DNA of 12,016 bases from Acanthaster planci (taxonomy: Eukaryota > Echinodermata > Asteroidea > Valvatida > Acanthasteridae): positions 26,595-38,610 of the forward strand of contig NW_019091783.1 of NCBI RefSeq assembly GCF_001949145.1, written 5' to 3'. The notes below the pieces were generated by a model. It was not told the origin of the DNA and searched no databases. It saw only the letters and a list, made by a program, of their open reading frames with translations. Shown in pieces: positions 8,019 through 12,016 of this stretch. Numbering within the stretch: the stretch's first letter is position 1; each line of letters starts with the position of its first letter. The translations under genes and the position numbers were made by a program.

Positions 8019-8910
8019 ATGACACTCTCCTGAGTAACGTTTAATACAGGGGGTGTTCGACGCCAATTAAAAATAATACAGTTCGTGTTTACTCAGACAG
8101 TACTCTTAGAAACCCAGACATTGTTCTTTTACAGGAAATTTATGATCTCAAGGAAGAGGATTTGTGTTGGAAAACATGGCCGAATGCCGTGTCTTGCTCC
8201 CCTGGGAGTACCCGTAGATCTGGCGTGGCTACTCTTGTGAAGAAAAACAGTAATCTCAATATTTTACAATCTTGCACAACTTCTGCAGGCTATGCTCACT
8301 ACATCGAGCTCAGTACTTACTCGACTTCTTATCATATATGGGNGCCCTGAACGGTGCTGATTTTACACTGTTTTCAATGGGGCTTGAATTAGTGGACTGG
8401 ACCCATATACAACATCCTAATTCCACAAGATGGCGGTGTTGCTGTGATAGTTAATGCCATCGAAGAACACTGTTCTTCACATGACGACGGAATAGTTATT
8501 TTTGGTGGAATTTTCGACAGTACACATAACCCACTTTTAGATCGTTCTTCACAACCTGTCGAAAGGAGACACACAATTGTCTCCACTTTGGAACATCTTT
8601 TCCTTATGCGCCGAGAAGAAATAACTATCCAAATTTACCTGGTTCAGATATAACAATGGTCAAACCAAAAATATCTGTAAAGCCAGGCTTGACAGAATTT
8701 ATCTCGCTGTTCATCTGTTGATTCATGTGATATTCAACCTTGTTCTCTTTCAGACCACAGTGCCGTTGTCCTTAAGATAACTTCCTCTGACTTCAGGAAA
8801 CAGGGGAGTGTTTATTGGCATTTTAACAATGCCTTGCTTCAACATGAGTCCTTCAAAACAATGTTTCAACGTTTCTGGAAAAATTGGCAAATGGAAAAAT
8901 CAAATTCTCC
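8019..8910 (+). pseudogene. LINE ORF2, APE-type endonuclease domain
   Basis: This domain nicks target DNA to start reverse transcription. The likely start is ATG 8019, 28 bases after the ORF1 stop. It is followed by a TGA (8031-8033) and then VTFNTGGVRRQLK, the usual first strand. After a frame change near 8105 come NPDIVLLQEIYD (catalytic Glu) and SPGSTRRSGVATLVKK. An unknown base sits at 8343 and a stop at 8348. From 8438 the frame reads DDGIVIFGGIFDSTHNPLLD. The family motif there is GGDFN, and here the Asp and Asn are replaced (GGIFD, 8504-8518). After changes near 8610-8640 the sequence reads TWFRYNNGQ and KARLDRIYL, then after 8712 SLSDHSAVVL (catalytic His at 8756-8758). GSVYWHFNNALL marks the domain end. 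The domain is broken and has lost active-site residues. Confidence 0.8.
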
Positions 8911-9380
8911 TCCATCAGTACTTGGTGGGACATGGGAAAGTCTCATATCAAATCTATTTCACAAATGTACGGAGCTAAAATTGCCCGTGAAAAAAGGGAA
9001 GAGATCTCCTTAATAAAAGCTATATTCACGAAGCGTTACGTTTCCAGCTCACTACAGAAACCGACACTTGCTCTTCTTTCTTTTTCCAAATTAGAAAAAT
9101 CCAACTCAACCGCCAAAACTATTTCAAAAATCTGCCTCTCATCCGGCAACATTTCTGATGACCGTTATGAAATAAAACAACACATTCGGAATTTCTATAA
9201 AACCTGCACTGCGAGGCTGAGACTGACCCGAGTGGTTTAGATTGTCTGGCAAAAAGTTTACCCACACTTTGTGAAAGTGAAGCTGAAAACTGCGATAGAT
9301 GAAATGGATGACGCAGTCAAGCAGCTAAATCTGATAAAGTCACCTGGTCTGGATGGACTAACCACCAATTTCTATCAGAC
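8911..9380 (+). pseudogene. LINE ORF2, linker between endonuclease and RT
   Basis: The frame from 8884 to 9240 carries STWWDMGKSHIKSISQMYGA (WW at 8923-8928), a diagnostic segment of Tx1/L1-type ORF2, followed by a Lys/Ser-rich helix region and IRNFYKT. After a frame change near 9200 it reads GLDCLAKSLPTLCESEAE to a TGA at 9300. After another change it reads EMDDAVKQLNLIKSPGLDGL and NFYQTF (9301-9390), the conserved RT entry motif (K-S-P-G-x-D-G-L-x-x-x-F-Y). Three frame changes in under 500 bases show strong decay. Confidence 0.75.
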
Positions 9381-10361
9381 TTTTTCGGAACGTTGTAAAG
9401 GATGATGTAGTGGCAGCTCTCAATGATTCTGTCTCTTCTGGACGCCTACCTGTCTCCTGCCGAAGGGGAGTTATTACCCTCCTTCTGAAGACAGGAGATT
9501 TGTTAGACATCTCTAATTGGCGCCCAGTTTCTCTACTTAACACAGACTACAAAATCATTGCCAAAATCATTGCCAATCGGCTAAAAAAATGTCATCGTAA
9601 GCGTCGTTCATCCAAACCAAAGTTATACTGTTCCTGGTCGATCTATTCATGATAATATCATCTTAATGAAAGACATTCTTATGTACGCCAACTCTCATGA
9701 TGTTCCCCTTGCGGTTTTAAATCTTGATAAAAAAAAGGCTTTTGATAATGTTGATTATAATTATTTGTTTACAGTTATGAAAACCCTGGGCTTTGGAGAT
9801 AGATTTATTTCTTATGTCAAACTTTTATATAATGATGCCCAAAGTCTACTTAAGGTAAGTGGCTCCATAACGGCCCCTTTCTCATTTAAAAACGGGATTA
9901 GGCAAGGGTGTCCGCTTTCCGGTTCACTTTATTCACTTACCATACAACCCCTTCTCCACGCTCTCAGGTGGAATTTAAAACCTTTTGGTTTTGCGTTACC
10001 AGTCTCTGATGTTACTGTTGTCACATCGGCCTATGCTGACGATGTTTCCATATTTGTTACTAACGATAAATCTTTTAATAGTATCAGAGATATTTACAAC
10101 TGTTACAGTCGTTCTTCTGCTGCTTGCCTGAATTACACTAAGTCACAAGGTCTGTGGGTTGGATCAGGGATAAACAGATTGGATGCCCCCATTAATTTCA
10201 AGTGGAATAATAACAGCTTGAAATTCCTTGGAGTTTACATGGGAAATTCTTTTCACCTTTTTCAACAAAACTGGCAATTTTCCAAGACAAGTTACAAAAA
10301 GTCCTCTCTCGTTGGAAGGGTTTGTCCAGATTGTTGTCGTCCAGAGGCAGAGCCTTGGTAG
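9381..10361 (+). pseudogene. LINE ORF2, reverse transcriptase core
   Basis: This domain copies the element RNA into DNA at the nicked target. Frame 2 (about 9386-9590) reads RRGVITLLLKTGDLLDISNW then RPVSLLNTDYKIIAKIIANR. A frame change near 9588 leads to VVHPNQSYTVPGRSIHDNII, which runs unbroken to 10361 (about 258 codons). In it LDKKKAFDNVD holds the first catalytic Asp (9726-9728), GIRQGCPLSGSLYS lies at 9894 onward, and AYADDVSIF holds the second catalytic pair (YADD, 10032-10043). LGVYMGNS near 10225 marks the end of the palm. The catalytic residues are all kept and this is the longest intact stretch of the element. It could not be made as part of a whole ORF2 because the frames on both sides are broken. 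Confidence 0.9.
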
Positions 10362-11713
10362 CAAATCAGTTAGCGACTTCGCAGCTGCTTCATGTCCTTG
10401 CTGTTCTTTCCTCTCCTCAAGAACTTCTCAAAGAACTCCCAAGGAACCTGATCAATTTTATCTGGTTCGATGGGCGGCACTGGATTAAGGAGAAAATTTT
10501 GTATAACCTGAAAAAGGCGGACTGGGCCTGACCTGTCTCCAGTCACACGTTTTTACCTTACCGATTCGCTTTCGTACAGAGGTTTCTCAAAAATTCGCCT
10601 CATCCTGCATATGCTTTCACAAAGCATTTTCTACGACAATACTCTAAGCAATTATTTCTCCTTAATCTTGATGCCAATTCTTTTGTCCACCTGCCTACTT
10701 ATTATAGTGATGTTTTGCAACTTGGATTATACCGCGAGCCAAAATCATCGTACCGCCTGATTCGCCTCAGTTTGTTTTAAATTTACCATTATTTCCTCCT
10801 ATCTACTTAAATGTGCCGGTAAAGATGACCATCTCCTTTGTCCCTTTGTCGGTCATGTTCGGTCCGTACAATCGGAGACTTGCTCGACCTTCCCTCCGGA
10901 AGATGGAAACGACTGGAAGACATGCAACTCGAAAACCCACTGCGAAGGTCCTCAAGCAGACTTCTGTACTCGGAACTCACGGACACAAGAGAACTTCTCA
11001 TACGCAGTTTCCCAGAAGTCCTTAACCGTTCCGGTCCGCAACTCTTGCGACGCAGTCTGCAGAACATCCTAGCTTTTTCAGAAATTCCGCTCACTGTCCA
11101 CTTCCCTCCAGACATCGATGCCACAAGTTTATCTTCAAAGGCTGTCTATAAAATCGTCAACGAGGAACTCAACCTTCTAAAGAGCCCGCTTCACACTGGC
11201 ACGAAAACCAAGTCATCCCAGAGAACGGAAAATCCAATGGAAAGCTATATATCACTCACCCTCTTTGAAGGAGGGAGAAGTACAGTATCGTCTACCGCAC
11301 AACTTCCCGTGTCTCTGGTGCGGAGAAAGGGGACGATTCTACATTTATTTATCCAGTGTTGTGCCATCCAGCGGGCTCTTACCCTTCTCAGCTGCCTTTT
11401 GGGTCGACTTTTCCTGGATCTGACTCAGGACCTCTATTGGTGTCTTCTTCCCCACAAAAGCGGACGTCCAAAGGAGATGGTCAATCTGGCAAACTACTTT
11501 ATAATCAGCCTAAGAGCAATCGTTTACTTTCTGTACTATCGTTCCTTACCCGCCGATCCCTATATTGTGTGGAAACATTGTATCAAAAGTAAAACTTTGA
11601 TTGACATCCACTACTTTTCGATGAAACACAACGTTGGTTCGTTTTTAAACAAGTGGGGCCATAACAACACCCTGTTCACATTCGCAGATAACAAAATTAC
11701 CTGGCTGATTTGA
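10275..11713 (+). pseudogene. LINE ORF2, thumb and C-terminal region with Cys/His motif
   Basis: After a frame change near 10275 the thumb reads QDKLQKVLSRWKGLSRLL and RALVANQLATSQLLHVLAVL, then LINFIWFDGRHW. A shift near 10505 gives GGLGLTCLQSHV, and another near 10558 gives YRFAFVQRFLKN. From about 10838 one frame runs to TGA 11711-11713 and contains TIGDLLDLPSGRWKRLEDM. Near 11310-11325 another frame reads HNFPCLWCGE, and the main frame then reads ILHLFIQC. Together they are the C-x2-C...H-x4-C motif of the L1-type ORF2 tail, split by two frame changes. The last residues (NNTLFTFADNKITWLI) are the natural C-terminus. The region is thought to help bind the RNA or DNA template; that is family knowledge, not visible here. 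Confidence 0.75.
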
Positions 11714-12016
11714 TGTTGCCTTTCTGTTTTGTGTTTGCTTAATTTAATTGTATTGGTTGTCATCTGTCTTCGCTGCCAGAAGAGCCCTGAGTTTGACGAT
11801 GGCTTTAAATAATTCAATTTTCGTTTCGATTCTCCTTCTGTTATGACTTTCACAAATCATGAGCTATTTATTTATTCATTGATTGTCAAAAATGTATTGA
11901 TCTTTTCTAATTTATTTTTGTAAATAATTAAAATTTTCCTTTTTAATCCCCTTGAACCATATTTTACTTTTAGATGTGTTACCAGGTTTGGAGCTGTGAA
12001 AGGAATATTTTCTTTG
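11714..12016 (+). other. LINE 3' UTR and possible flank
   Basis: AT-rich sequence after the ORF2 stop. A short segment of mixed composition (about 11765-11805, GCTGCCAGAAGAGCCCTGAG) may be part of the 3' UTR recognised by the reverse transcriptase. Candidate A/T-rich processing regions occur near 11803-11815 and 11918-11932, but there is no clear AATAAA plus poly(A) tail and no target duplication. The element's 3' border is therefore not fixed. Confidence 0.45.

Larger units (their letters stand above)
4590..12016 (+). mobile_element. Tx1/L1-type LINE, decayed, interrupted by a Penelope-like element
   Basis: Order on the plus strand: 5' leader, ORF1 (gag-like, RRM-type core and low-complexity tail), 28-base gap, ORF2 (APE endonuclease, reverse transcriptase, thumb/C-terminal region, Cys/His motif), 3' UTR. 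Without the insertion it is roughly 5.7 kb, a normal full length for the group. Clade markers in ORF2 include WWDMGKSHIKS, NWRPVSLLNTDYKI, VPGRSIHDN, GIRQGCPLSGSLYS, YADD and RALVANQLATSQLLHVLAVL. These are typical of Tx1-like members of the L1 group. Both outer ends are approximate: no target site duplication or poly(A) tail was found, and the 3' end may lie near or beyond the window end. Many frame changes show the copy is inactive. Confidence 0.85.

Noticed and set aside
10807-11124. 105-codon minus-strand frame
   Set aside because: Antisense shadow of the LINE ORF2 C-terminal region.
1-12016. CRISPR array, tRNA or rRNA genes, bacterial operons
   Set aside because: No regularly spaced repeats, no tRNA box A/B pattern or rRNA sequence, and no ribosome-binding-site operon layout were seen.

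Overview
The window reads as animal (metazoan) nuclear DNA. It is AT-rich, has long stretches without genes, carries homopolymer and short tandem repeats, and has no bacterial operon structure. The only large coding signals are two decayed retroelements of types common in aquatic invertebrates and lower chordates. I cannot name the species. One unresolved base (n at 8343) marks it as draft assembly.

Layout. Positions 1-4550 are mostly non-coding. They hold a degenerate immunoglobulin-like domain fragment (about 832-1187), a weak exon-like open frame (2528-2716), and a pair of inverted repeat arms (3903-4011 and 4229-4358). A GTTT microsatellite lies at 4551-4575. From about 4590 to the window end lies a plus-strand non-LTR retrotransposon (LINE) of the Tx1/L1 type: a 5' leader with a duplicated start region, ORF1 (gag-like, starting at 4852), ORF2 (starting at 8019) with an APE-type endonuclease, a reverse transcriptase with YADD and a C-terminal Cys/His motif ending at 11713, then a 3' UTR. 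It is dead: I count at least a dozen frame changes and several stops.

Inserted in ORF1 in the opposite orientation (about 5445-7034, minus strand) is a 5'-truncated Penelope-like element (PLE). It has a reverse transcriptase (YVDD), a GIY-YIG endonuclease, and a 3' tail with a hammerhead-ribozyme-like core. The LINE ORF1 reads up to the insertion and resumes after it, but the expected zinc knuckle is missing, so the insertion was probably accompanied by a deletion.

How the parts relate. LINE ORF1 would bind the element RNA, and ORF2 would nick DNA and prime reverse transcription on the target. The PLE would do the same with a GIY-YIG nuclease, with the ribozyme processing its transcript. Neither copy could now move by itself. 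I found no previously undescribed gene system. The points most worth a second look are the ribozyme candidate, the nested insertion with its deletion, the duplicated Kozak/start region, and the inverted repeat.
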